Positions 27,734 through 35,274 of a stretch of DNA of 64,000 bases are shown here, one piece after another; within the stretch, counting starts at the first letter, position 1, and each line of letters begins with the position of its first letter. The stretch is from Allobacillus saliphilus (GTDB taxonomy: Bacteria > Bacillota > Bacilli > Bacillales > Alkalibacillaceae): NCBI RefSeq assembly GCF_018138385.1, contig NZ_JAGSIE010000003.1:1-64000 (forward strand). Direction: 5' to 3'. The notes beneath the pieces are model-generated. The model did not search any database. It saw only the letters and a list, made by a program, of their open reading frames with translations, and had not been told where the DNA came from. A program made the position numbers and the translations under genes.

Positions 27734-28522
27734 ATGGATAAAAATATTGGTTTTATTGGCAGTGGAAAAATGGCTCAAGCAATGATTGGTGGGATGCTTG
27801 AATCGAGAATGGTGGATAAAAATCAGATTCTTGCTTCCGCTTTGACGACCCGCACGATCAATTGGATGGAAGAGCGGTACGGGATTGAAATGTTCAGAGA
27901 TAATAAGAAAGTCGCTTCTGAAAGTGATTATTTATTTTTTGCAGTGAAACCGTATGTTTATCCAGAAGTGATCGAGGAAGTAAAAGGACATTTGAAGAAA
28001 GGTTCAATCATTATCACCATTGCACCAGGTGTTTCGATTAAAGATATTACTGATGTATTCGGGGAGCAAACGAAAGTTGTCCGCAGTATGCCGAACACAC
28101 CTTCATTTGTCGGGGAGGGCATGACCGTCATTAGCCCGAATGAACACGTATCAGATGAAGAGCAAGGTGAAGTCATTAAGATTTTCGAAGCTTTTTCACA
28201 AGTGGAAGTGATGGATGAAAAGCAAATGGACGCCATCCCAGCAATATCCGGATCATCCCCGGCATATGTCTACGTCATGATTGAAGCGATGGCGGATGGT
28301 GCGGTGAAGCAAGGGATTCCACGCAGACAGGCGTATCGCTTGGCGAGTCAGGCTGTGTTAGGAGCCGCAAAGATGGTGCGCGACACGGACATTCACCCAG
28401 GAGAGCTGAAAGATCAAGTGTGTACACCGAAAGGCACGACAATTAAGGCAATCGCTGCTTTAGAAGAAAACGGGTTCCGTAATAGCATTATTAAAGCGAT
28501 GGATGCGACAAGAGAAGAATAA
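27734..28522 (+). CDS. proC: Pyrroline-5-carboxylate reductase
   Basis: A 262-residue ProC: N-terminal Rossmann motif IGFIGSGKMAQAMIGG, the FAVKPYVYPEV block, RSMPNTPSFVGEG, and the C-terminal helical motif SGSSPAYVYVMIEAMADGAVKQG with ELKDQVCTPKGTTI. It reduces P5C to proline with NAD(P)H; in salt-tolerant Bacillaceae proline also serves as osmolyte. No proA/proB is adjacent. ATG 27734 follows an ACGAGGTGAATT box. Confidence 0.94.
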   Translation: MDKNIGFIGSGKMAQAMIGGMLESRMVDKNQILASALTTRTINWMEERYGIEMFRDNKKVASESDYLFFAVKPYVYPEVIEEVKGHLKKGSIIITIAPGVSIKDITDVFGEQTKVVRSMPNTPSFVGEGMTVISPNEHVSDEEQGEVIKIFEAFSQVEVMDEKQMDAIPAISGSSPAYVYVMIEAMADGAVKQGIPRRQAYRLASQAVLGAAKMVRDTDIHPGELKDQVCTPKGTTIKAIAALEENGFRNSIIKAMDATREE

Positions 28523-28529
28523 TAGAAGT

Positions 28530-28570
28530 AAGCGCGCTCTTCATACGATGAATGAAGAACGCGCTTTTTT
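28530..28570 (+). terminator. Rho-independent terminator
   Basis: AAGCGCG.TCTTCAT pairs with ATGAAGA.CGCGCTT and ends in TTTTTTG right after proC. Confidence 0.85.
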
Positions 28571-28598
28571 GTGGGTGCTATGAGCGATTAGCTTACTT

Positions 28599-28767
28599 CT
28601 TTGAACGTTCATGCACTCTTTTTGAACGTTTAACGGGCTCCTTTGAACGTTTGCGTTATTCTTTTGAATGTTTAGCGCTCTTGTTTGAACGCTTAGCGCA
28701 GCCGTTTGAACGTTCACGCACATCATTTGAACGTTTAACGCTTTCGTTTGAACGGTTCAGCCCCACG
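28599..28767 (-). repeat. 21-bp phased intergenic array, phrase type A, reverse orientation (8 units)
   Basis: Units start with TTTGAACGTTTAGCG-like phrases at 28599, 28621, 28642, 28663, 28684, 28705, 28726 and 28747: one step of 22 and six of exactly 21 bp. The reverse complement (CGCTAAACGTTCAAA) equals the phrase at 8586-8732. It fills the space between the convergent proC and menC-like genes. Confidence 0.87.
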
Positions 28768-28782
28768 CTCGTTAAAGTCGCA

Positions 28783-29895
28783 TTAAAATTCAAACACTTT
28801 CTTAGCAATCGTAAAATTCTCCATCGCCTCATGATCGATGTCAAATCCGATCCCGGCGCCAGTCGGAACGGTTATTTGTCCGTTATCAACGGTAACTTCT
28901 GGTTTAATAATATCTTGATCCCAATAAAGTGCAGAAGCTGCGGTGTCTCCAGGTACAGTAAAGTTCGGCAGGCTTGTGAGTGCAATGTTATGTGCGCGTC
29001 CGATGCCTGCTTCAAGCATACCTCCACACCAAACGGTGATTCCTTTTTTGGCGCAATAGTCATGAATGCGTTTAGCTTCAGTGAGTCCACCGACGCGTCC
29101 GACTTTGATGTTGATGACTTTGCAGCTTCCAAGTTCAACAGCCTTCCGAGCGTCTTCAAACGAGTTGATGCTTTCATCTAAGCAGATTGGTGTATGAATG
29201 GCTTGTTGAAGCAAAGCGTGGTCAACAATATCATCATGTCCAAGTGGTTGTTCAATCATCATTAAATTTAATGCATCGAGTCGCTTCAAATGGGTAAGGT
29301 CGTCGAGTGTGTAGGCGGAATTGGCATCAGCCATCAATTGTGCGTGCGGGAATTTATTCCGTACCTCGGTCAGTGGCTCGATGTCAAAGCCAGGCTTGAT
29401 TTTCAATTTCACCCGCTTGTAGCCTGCATCTAGTTTTTCTTGGACACGGTTGAGCAGTTCCTCAATTGTGGGAGCAATACCAAGACTAATGCCGACATCA
29501 ATCGTTTGTTGACTACCGCCGAGTGCTTCACTCAACGAGATGCCTTTTCTTTTGGCGTAAAGATCCCAAACAGCGCCTTCAATCGATGCTTTCGCCATGT
29601 TATTTCGTCGAATGACAGAAAACCGTTTGGTGACTTCGTGCGGATGGTTTATTGGATTTTTCGTCAATAACGGAATTAAAAAATCAATGAGCATATGCTC
29701 TGTCGTTGCCACCGTTTCCTCGGTATACCAAGGCTCTGTGAAGGCAACGGACTCGCCGTAACCACGATTGTCTTCACCGTCTTCGATCTCAATGATAAAA
29801 AGTTCTTTATTTTGCAGTGTGCCAAAATTCGTTTGAAACGGATTTTTCATTTGCATGCGTAATTTATGCAAAGTGATTTTTTTAATCGGGATCAT
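28783..29895 (-). CDS. menC: o-Succinylbenzoate synthase / N-acylamino acid racemase family enolase
   Basis: A 370-residue enolase-superfamily protein of the MenC/NAAAR type: capping domain with NPFQTNFGTL, barrel with the KxK motif (KLKIKPG), metal ligands in MADANSAYTL, IEQPL and CLDES, and second Lys in INIKVGRVGG. Family members make o-succinylbenzoate in menaquinone synthesis or racemise N-acylamino acids; many do both. It is far from any other men gene in this window, so the racemase or dipeptide-epimerase role cannot be excluded. AAAGGAG precedes ATG at 29895. Confidence 0.85.
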   Translation of the reverse strand: MIPIKKITLHKLRMQMKNPFQTNFGTLQNKELFIIEIEDGEDNRGYGESVAFTEPWYTEETVATTEHMLIDFLIPLLTKNPINHPHEVTKRFSVIRRNNMAKASIEGAVWDLYAKRKGISLSEALGGSQQTIDVGISLGIAPTIEELLNRVQEKLDAGYKRVKLKIKPGFDIEPLTEVRNKFPHAQLMADANSAYTLDDLTHLKRLDALNLMMIEQPLGHDDIVDHALLQQAIHTPICLDESINSFEDARKAVELGSCKVINIKVGRVGGLTEAKRIHDYCAKKGITVWCGGMLEAGIGRAHNIALTSLPNFTVPGDTAASALYWDQDIIKPEVTVDNGQITVPTGAGIGFDIDHEAMENFTIAKKVFEF

Positions 29896-29981
29896 GGAAT
29901 GACTCCTTTATGCATTCAGTTATTTTCTTCATTTTATCATATCGAACATGTGTTAAAATGGCAGGAAAGGGAGCGAGTCAG

Positions 29982-30587
29982 ATGAAAACATTATTGTTAA
30001 CTGGTTTTGAACCGTTTTTAAATTTTAGCGAAAATCCAACAATGACGATCGTTGAAAATCTAAATGAAATTGAATTGGCTGGCTATAAAGTAGTCGGGAA
30101 AATCTTGCCGGTCGATTATGAAAAAAGTGGTGATGCGATCATCAAATTGATCGAAGAATTGAAGCCAGATGCCGTTGTTTCATTAGGTTTAGCTGGTGGG
30201 AGAAATCAATTAACACCTGAGCGAATTGCGATGAATTGCAATGAATCAGATCAACCGGATAATGCTGGAAACACACCGAGAGGCGAGCGAATACATACGG
30301 ACGGACCAGACGGGATATTTTCGACGTTGCCGATTCAACAAATGGTGGACCGCTTGCATGAAGCTGGGTATCCAGCGAAAATATCGAACTCAGCAGGTAC
30401 CTATTTGTGCAATCATGTCATGTACAGAGCGCTTTATTATTTTCAACAAAATAACCAACAAGTGCCGACTGGGTTTATTCATATACCAGCATCACATCAA
30501 CTGGCTGTTGAGCATGGTCGGATCCCGAGCTGGTCACAAGTGGATTTACAAGAAGCCGTAAAATTGTGTTTGGCATGTATGAAATGA
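29982..30587 (+). CDS. pcp: Pyrrolidone-carboxylate peptidase
   Basis: A 201-residue cysteine peptidase (family C15) with the whole triad: Glu80 (TPERIAMN), Cys143 (SAGTYLCNHVMY) and His167 (FIHIPASH). It removes N-terminal pyroglutamate from peptides. ATG 29982 is chosen because AAAGGGAG lies nine bases upstream and MKTLLLTGFEPF is the family N-terminus; the longer in-frame reading from 29910 is rejected. It is followed after 15 bases by a small membrane protein gene. Confidence 0.94.
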   Translation: MKTLLLTGFEPFLNFSENPTMTIVENLNEIELAGYKVVGKILPVDYEKSGDAIIKLIEELKPDAVVSLGLAGGRNQLTPERIAMNCNESDQPDNAGNTPRGERIHTDGPDGIFSTLPIQQMVDRLHEAGYPAKISNSAGTYLCNHVMYRALYYFQQNNQQVPTGFIHIPASHQLAVEHGRIPSWSQVDLQEAVKLCLACMK

Positions 30588-30602
30588 GCTAGGAGGATAA
30601 TT

Positions 30603-30893
30603 ATGGGAGAAGTTGTCTCATTTGTGTTAGTGTTGATTGGTATTGTTTTTTTCATGTGGAAAGATCTAAAAAAGTTAAAGGTTCGCGAATGGATTGGATT
30701 CATTATTAGCCTTGTGACGGCTGTCGCGGTCGGTGTTATCATTATTTACTTTTTCGGTAACTGGATCTTAGATAAAATTGATCATTCTACACTGCATTGG
30801 ATTCTCAGCTGGGGAATTGCCATTTTTGGAGTAGTCCTCGCATCTTATATCCATTTCAAACTGACTAAAAAGTTTACGAATGGAAAGTTATAA
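30603..30893 (+). CDS. Small three-helix membrane protein
   Basis: A 96-residue protein with three hydrophobic helices and a lysine-rich loop (KDLKKLKVREW) and tail. TAGGAGG precedes ATG by six bases. It lies 15 bases behind pcp and may be cotranscribed. No family recognised. Confidence 0.7.
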   Translation: MGEVVSFVLVLIGIVFFMWKDLKKLKVREWIGFIISLVTAVAVGVIIIYFFGNWILDKIDHSTLHWILSWGIAIFGVVLASYIHFKLTKKFTNGKL

Positions 30894-30977
30894 ACTCAGC
30901 TCCATCTAAGCTCACGATGATTGAAAACAGAGCAATCAGGGAATAGTAAAGCAAAAGCAAAAAAAGGTGTGTCCCTA

Positions 30978-31055
30978 ATGCGATGGATTTTTCGAATGTT
31001 ATTTCGTGTATTTGTAGCTAAGAAATTATACAACAAAATTCGTGGCAGAAAATAA
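30978..31055 (+). CDS. Very small basic peptide (25 aa)
   Basis: ATG 30978 opens a 25-codon frame, MRWIFRMLFRVFVAKKLYNK then IRGRK, preceded by AAAAAAGGTG at good spacing. It is strongly basic and amphipathic and lies 12 bases before the next gene, whose own ribosome-binding site abuts its stop. It could be a membrane-associated microprotein or a leader peptide. Support is only the ribosome-binding site, composition and spacing. Confidence 0.45.
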   Translation: MRWIFRMLFRVFVAKKLYNKIRGRK

Positions 31056-31067
31056 CGAGGTGATTAC

Positions 31068-31295
31068 ATGAGTGAACTAGAAGGTTTAGATGGTACTGTA
31101 AATGTTTACGTCAACGGAAAAGAGGTTGAAGTATTTATGGGTGCACGTGTGCGAGATGCCCTATTAACCTATGATAAAGAAGCATTTAGTGAGCATTTGC
31201 AAGGTGAACTTAGAATCGAAGACCAAGAGGGACACCGATTGAGTCCCCAAGAGCGTGTCGCTAACGGTGCACATTATTTTATTGATGAAAAATAA
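31068..31295 (+). CDS. Small beta-grasp-like protein of unknown function
   Basis: A 75-residue acidic soluble protein. VNVYVNGKEVEVFMGARVRDALL reads like the first hairpin and helix of a beta-grasp (ThiS/MoaD or SLBB-like) domain, and VANGAHYFIDEK like its last strand, but there is no C-terminal GG, so it is not a classical sulfur carrier. ACGAGGTGATT precedes ATG. It follows the 25-aa peptide and ends at a terminator. Confidence 0.7.
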   Translation: MSELEGLDGTVNVYVNGKEVEVFMGARVRDALLTYDKEAFSEHLQGELRIEDQEGHRLSPQERVANGAHYFIDEK

Positions 31296-31304
31296 ACAGT
31301 TATC

Positions 31305-31347
31305 AAAAAAGCTTCAATAGCCAAAGTGCGCTGTTGAGGCTTTTTTT
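31305..31347 (+). terminator. Rho-independent terminator
   Basis: AAAAAAGCTTCAA pairs with TTGAGGCTTTTTT (one mismatch), T run at the end. Confidence 0.85.
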
Positions 31348-31362
31348 ATATACTCTTGAACT

Positions 31363-31391
31363 TTGTCAATAATCAGAAAATATTGTATGCT
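31363..31391 (+). promoter_or_regulatory. Sigma-A promoter of the Nramp-like gene
   Basis: TTGTCA (31363-31368), 17-base spacer, TATGCT (31386-31391), about 30 bases before the start codon at 31422. Confidence 0.65.
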
Positions 31392-31421
31392 GGATTTAAA
31401 AAAATACCGGGGAGGTTTCAT

Positions 31422-32627
31422 ATGGCTAAGAAAGGATTGGTCGAACGACTGAAGCGGGTTGGACCTGGAACGATTGTCGCTGCTGCAATTGTCGGGCCTG
31501 GGACCGTAACGACAGCTTCATCTGTTGGTGCGGAATTTGGTTACACACTCATTTGGGCACTCGTCTTCTCCGTCTTGGCGACGATGTTTCTACAAGAGAT
31601 GACGACTCGTTTAGGTGTTGTATCTCGAATGGATTTAGGAGCTGCTTTCCGCAATCAATTTCAAAATCCGCTATTGAAAACAGCTACAATCCTCTTGATT
31701 ATATCAGCGATTTTCGTCGGTAATGCGGCATATGAAGCAGGAAACATTACCGGTGGTGCCATTGGTGTAGCGGCACTTACGAACACACCTGTTAGTTATT
31801 GGTCAATCGTGATCGGCTTCATAGCTGCCCTTTTATTATGGTTTGGAAATTATAAAATGATCGAGCGTGTTTTCATCGTTTTGATTTCAGTGATGAGCTT
31901 TAGTTTTATTGTGACGGCGATTGTTATCCAGCCAGATCTTAGTGAGATATTTGGAGGATTTGCTCCTCAGATTCCAGACGGGGCAGCGATTTTGGTGATT
32001 TCTTTAATCGGTACAACGATTGTTCCTTATACACTTTTTTTACAATCGGCAACAGTGCAAGAGAGATATGAAGGAAAAGAGCGTTTAGGAGATAGTCGCT
32101 TCGATATCATTTTTTCCATGATCATCGTCATGGTGGTTACCGTATCAATCATCGTAACTGCAGCGGTTGCATTTCCGCTTGGAACCAACATCGAAAACCC
32201 AATCGATATGGCTAATCAAATAGAACCGCTGCTCGGTACTTGGGCGAAATATGTCTTTGGTTTAGGAATTTTTGCAGCAGGAATCACTTCAGCGATGACG
32301 GCACCACTTGCTGCAGCGTATGCGACAACAGGGGTACTCGGATGGAAACAGAATTTAAAATCGTATAAATTCCGCGCGATTTGGTTGTTCATTTTAATCA
32401 TAGGTGTCGTTTTTGCTAGTATGGGTTACAGTCCAATTCAGCTCATCGTCTTTTCGCAATATGCAAATGGATTAATTTTACCAATCATCGTTCTGTTCCT
32501 GATGTTTGTCATGAACAATCGTCGAATGCTAGGTGAAAATACAAACCGAACCTGGCTTAACATCGTCGGTTGGATTATCTTTGCGATTACGCTGTTGCTT
32601 GCGTTGAATAGTTTTGAAATTATTTAA
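31422..32627 (+). CDS. Nramp-family (Mn/Mg-type) transporter, divergent metal site
   Basis: A 401-residue, about 11-helix protein of the Nramp superfamily. The first helix carries GPGTIVAAAIVGPGTVTTAS, where canonical MntH has DPGN; here Gly25-Pro-Gly-Thr28 replaces it. The sixth helix has TTIVPYTLFLQS where canonical proteins have MPHNLYLHS. Loss of the Asp, Asn, Met and His ligands suggests another ion (for example Mg, as in NRMT-type relatives) or another mode. ATG 31422 is chosen for its GGGGAGG box; the reading from 31356 runs through the promoter. Single gene with its own promoter. Confidence 0.85.
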   Translation: MAKKGLVERLKRVGPGTIVAAAIVGPGTVTTASSVGAEFGYTLIWALVFSVLATMFLQEMTTRLGVVSRMDLGAAFRNQFQNPLLKTATILLIISAIFVGNAAYEAGNITGGAIGVAALTNTPVSYWSIVIGFIAALLLWFGNYKMIERVFIVLISVMSFSFIVTAIVIQPDLSEIFGGFAPQIPDGAAILVISLIGTTIVPYTLFLQSATVQERYEGKERLGDSRFDIIFSMIIVMVVTVSIIVTAAVAFPLGTNIENPIDMANQIEPLLGTWAKYVFGLGIFAAGITSAMTAPLAAAYATTGVLGWKQNLKSYKFRAIWLFILIIGVVFASMGYSPIQLIVFSQYANGLILPIIVLFLMFVMNNRRMLGENTNRTWLNIVGWIIFAITLLLALNSFEII

Positions 32628-32677
32628 TGAAACGGAATTGAATCAGTTTCGTTAAAAATAGAGAAGAGGTTTAGCTG

Positions 32678-33115
32678 ATGTATTTTCCGTCAAAAAAAGA
32701 TTTGTTTTTTATCATCGTTTTCTGGGGAATAATTCTGTTTTTAGTCGGCGTATATTTTGTAGGTGGCGAACCTGGTGGATATCAACTGATCACGTATGAT
32801 AGCTTGATCGGCATCATCATTAATGTATTGTTGATTGGTTTTTTGTTATGGATTTGGTTTGGAACCGGATATTTAGTAAAGGATGGAAAGATTGTTATAC
32901 GGTCGGGACCATTTAAGTCAACGGTTCCAATCGATGAGATTAAAAAGTTACGTAAAACAAAAAGCCCTTTTTCAGCACCAGCTTTGTCAATTGACCGGAT
33001 GGAGATTTTATATGGCCATTATAAGGTAGCGTTAATTTCCCCAGACGATGAAGCAAAATTCGTTGCGATGTTGTTGGAAAAAAATCCAAGGATTGAATTG
33101 GATGAGAAACTGTAA
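32678..33115 (+). CDS. PH-domain membrane protein
   Basis: A 145-residue protein: two N-terminal membrane helices (about 8-27 and 43-62), then a bacterial PH-like domain (YLVKDGKIVIRSGPFKSTV, IDEIKKLRKTK, ALSIDRMEILYGHYKVALISP). This is the bPH_6 type found in small Bacillus membrane proteins of unknown function. AGAAGAGGTTTAGCTG gives the ribosome-binding site. It is convergent with the next gene, stops six bases apart. Confidence 0.8.
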   Translation: MYFPSKKDLFFIIVFWGIILFLVGVYFVGGEPGGYQLITYDSLIGIIINVLLIGFLLWIWFGTGYLVKDGKIVIRSGPFKSTVPIDEIKKLRKTKSPFSAPALSIDRMEILYGHYKVALISPDDEAKFVAMLLEKNPRIELDEKL

Positions 33116-33121
33116 GAGTAA

Positions 33122-33397
33122 TTACGAGAAGAAAACTATGTATACTCCGCAAATGAAAAAAATGAGTACAGCACTCATCAAAAAGTAATCGACCAACGTA
33201 TTTTTAGGCTTATTCGTTACTTTCGATTTGTAAATTTCATAGAGGGCACTGAGGAAAGCTGTAAATAGAAGAATGCTGATCGGATAGATCAGATTTTCAT
33301 CCTCGGAATCAGAGATCAGTTCATCTGAAATTAACAAAAGACTGATCAAAAGAAATCCATATAGATATTTAATGGTTTTATAAACATTAGTTCTCAT
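33122..33397 (-). CDS. Small three-helix membrane protein
   Basis: A 91-residue protein with three hydrophobic helices (about 10-24, 37-53 and 70-90). GGAGGGGAAATC precedes ATG at 33397 with ideal spacing. No family recognised. Confidence 0.68.
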   Translation of the reverse strand: MRTNVYKTIKYLYGFLLISLLLISDELISDSEDENLIYPISILLFTAFLSALYEIYKSKVTNKPKNTLVDYFLMSAVLIFFICGVYIVFFS

Positions 33398-33424
33398 GAT
33401 TTCCCCTCCATAAATCTAACCTTA

Positions 33425-33460
33425 TGAAAAGCAGTCCAGCAAACTGAACTGCTTATTTTT
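33425..33460 (-). terminator. Hairpin terminator, probably bidirectional
   Basis: AAGCAGTCCAG / CTGAACTGCTT stem (33429-33439 and 33444-33454), one mismatch, just past the stop of the 33461-34342 gene; A/T-rich on both sides. Confidence 0.68.
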
Positions 33461-34342
33461 TTATCGGTTAATAGAACGAGCCATACGGAGATATGTGTGA
33501 CGCTTGCCACGGATGACAATAGAGTAATCCATGATGTTTTCCGGGATAGAAAGCCCTGTGTATCCAGCGTCGCCTAAATGGTGGATATCTGCACCGACCA
33601 TTTTATTATGGAGAGCTGTTTGGCGAATCGTTGCTTGATCAGCACCTTCCTGGCTCGTCCCGATCGTTGTCATGACAAGAACACCTTTTTTATGGGCTAC
33701 TTTTGCCCAATGGCTTGCGTGCTCAACAGTGATTCCTGGAATTGTTCCTGGAGGTGGCATCAAAAGGACGTCAGCTCCCGCCTGAATAAATTTTTCAATC
33801 CATTCGTCCGTAATAATTTCCCCACCTTGCTCACCAGCGACACCGGCTCCGTGCATTTTTCCAGCAATAATCATGACGTCTTCCTGGAAGATTTCTCGGG
33901 CCCTCTTGATTGCTGATTCGATTTCTGGGTTAGTGACGCCTGTTTGCGGATTTCCGGTAAAACAAACAAAGTCAACTCCAAGTTCATAAGCTTTTTTCAA
34001 TGATTCATCGGCAGCTGTTCGTCCAATCGGCAAATCGTTCAAATCTTCAAGTCGCTCTGCATGAGGGTCGATTGGCTCGAGGTTAATTCCGACAGGCCTT
34101 CCCGTCAATCGCTTTATTTCACCGACTAAGTTTTCTGCATTCGCGGTCACACCATTAACCATCGGTTGAAAAACATCAAAGATATTCATCAAAATAAGAT
34201 CGGCACCAATTGCCGCAGCCATCTCTGCATTGGTGACTTCCGGATACATCGGCTGGCTCGTTCCAATCACTTCGGACAAAACGACCCGGCCTTCAGATGC
34301 CTGGATGGATGCTTTTAAGTCTTTACCAGAGAGTTGTTGCAT
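33461..34342 (-). CDS. TIM-barrel-like protein of unknown function (DUF7916-like)
   Basis: A 293-residue soluble protein whose alternating strands and helices (GADLILMNIFDVFQP, PVGINLEPID, GVDFVCFTGNPQTGVTN, VMIIAGKMHGAGVAGEQGGE, GADVLLMPPPGTIPGIT, GADIHHLGDAG) read as a beta/alpha barrel. A family now called DUF7916 has this look; I cannot give a reaction. The glycine-rich GTIPGIT loop could bind a phosphate. The start is weakly supported: ATG 34342 has no clear ribosome-binding site, while an AAGGAGG upstream (34387-34393) lies closer to a seven-codon frame at 34373 that stops at 34350. Confidence 0.68.
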   Translation of the reverse strand: MQQLSGKDLKASIQASEGRVVLSEVIGTSQPMYPEVTNAEMAAAIGADLILMNIFDVFQPMVNGVTANAENLVGEIKRLTGRPVGINLEPIDPHAERLEDLNDLPIGRTAADESLKKAYELGVDFVCFTGNPQTGVTNPEIESAIKRAREIFQEDVMIIAGKMHGAGVAGEQGGEIITDEWIEKFIQAGADVLLMPPPGTIPGITVEHASHWAKVAHKKGVLVMTTIGTSQEGADQATIRQTALHNKMVGADIHHLGDAGYTGLSIPENIMDYSIVIRGKRHTYLRMARSINR

Positions 34343-34424
34343 TTCGCTAGTTGTGCAACTGATTAGTCATTTCAATTTCGGATATCCTCCTTAGTCTGTA
34401 GTTTTCGATTACAATGGAAAAATT

Positions 34425-34736
34425 GTATAAGGATCGTCTATACCCCCGAACGACTGAGAAACGTTGCCGAAAAGTCGTATAGAGAGGCTCTATACTCCCG
34501 AACGGTTTAGGAAAAGTGCTGAAAGGTCTTATAGAAGTGCTCTATACCCCCTAACGGCTGATAAAAGTTGCTGAAAGGTCGAATAGAAGCACTCTATTCG
34601 CCCGAACAGCTCAGAAAAGTTGCCGAAAGGTTGAATAGAAGCGTTCTATTCCTCCAAACGACTGATAAAAATAGCTGAAAGGTCGAATAGAAACACTCCG
34701 AACGGTCGAAAGAAGCGCCCTAACGAGGGTGATTTT
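34425..34736. repeat. 52-bp tandem array with conserved inverted repeat (type E, 6 units)
   Basis: Units start at 34425, 34477, 34529, 34581, 34633 and 34685, every step exactly 52 bp; the last is truncated. Each begins with a 19-base dyad (for example GAATAGAAGCACTCTATTC at 34581) followed by about 33 bases of the type CCCGAACGRCTGAGAAAAGTTGCYGAAAGGTC. Dyad arms change together: GTATAGA/TCTATAC in unit 2, GAATAGA/TCTATTC in units 4 and 5. The array fills most of the gap between two minus-strand genes; nothing else is seen there. Confidence 0.85.
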
Positions 34737-34759
34737 TTCGTTAGCGTCTGAAGTGTGTT

Positions 34760-35050
34760 CTACTTCATCTTTTTCAACATCGTTTGCTGTAGGGGCGCAC
34801 CACCCATTTTGACATTTCGTTCAACGAGTACATACTTTTGTCCATCGACTTGAAATGTTCGGTCACCGATATATTTAGCCTCATAGTTTTTATTGGCTAA
34901 TTCATCCAGAATCGCATGTACATAATCCTCAAATTTGATGTAGCGCTGATCGAATGTTATTCCGATATTTTCTTTTTTAAAACCTAAAAAGCGACTGAAA
35001 AAGAAAAGGATAATCATGCCCATTAAAAAGAAAAAGATCCATTCAATCAA
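34760..35050 (-). CDS. Small membrane-anchored protein of unknown function
   Basis: A 96-residue protein with one N-terminal membrane helix (residues 3-20) and a small cytosolic alpha/beta part (YIKFEDYVHAILDELANKNY, YIGDRTFQVDGQKYVLVERN). The TTG start at 35050 has GGGAGG eight bases upstream. It is divergent from murQ. No family recognised. Confidence 0.65.
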   Translation of the reverse strand: MIEWIFFFLMGMIILFFFSRFLGFKKENIGITFDQRYIKFEDYVHAILDELANKNYEAKYIGDRTFQVDGQKYVLVERNVKMGGAPLQQTMLKKMK

Positions 35051-35141
35051 TGAAATAACCTCCCTTACCGTCAGTTTATCACAAGGATTTTAAACAAATA
35101 ACACCTTTCTGAATTTTAACAATCAACTGTCAAATAAAAAT

Positions 35142-35168
35142 AAATTTCACTAAATAGTCTTGAAATTT
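35142..35168. promoter_or_regulatory. Candidate operator (inverted repeat) at the murQ promoter
   Basis: AAATTTCA (35142-35149) and TGAAATTT (35161-35168) form a perfect eight-base inverted repeat with an 11-base spacer; half-site centres are 19 bp apart. The right arm overlaps the -35 box. RpiR/MurR-type repressors bind such A/T-rich dyads, and one is encoded at 44011 in the same operon. Confidence 0.68.
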
Positions 35169-35188
35169 GATATTTTGTTTTATACAAT
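35160..35188 (+). promoter_or_regulatory. Sigma-A promoter of the murQ operon
   Basis: TTGAAA (35160-35165), exactly 17 bases, TACAAT (35183-35188). The best promoter in the window; about 85 bases before the murQ start. Confidence 0.8.
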
Positions 35189-35274
35189 AGATTTATAGTA
35201 CTTAGCTTAAGTGAAAGTCTTTTTTTAAAACATCCTTTGTAAAGGCTTTCATATTTAAGTAGGAAGGTATGAAC

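Noticed and set aside
28541-29181. Open frames over the type A array and antisense to the menC-like gene
   Set aside because: Same artefact of the 21-bp period, extended by a chance open antisense frame in a gene with clear enolase motifs.
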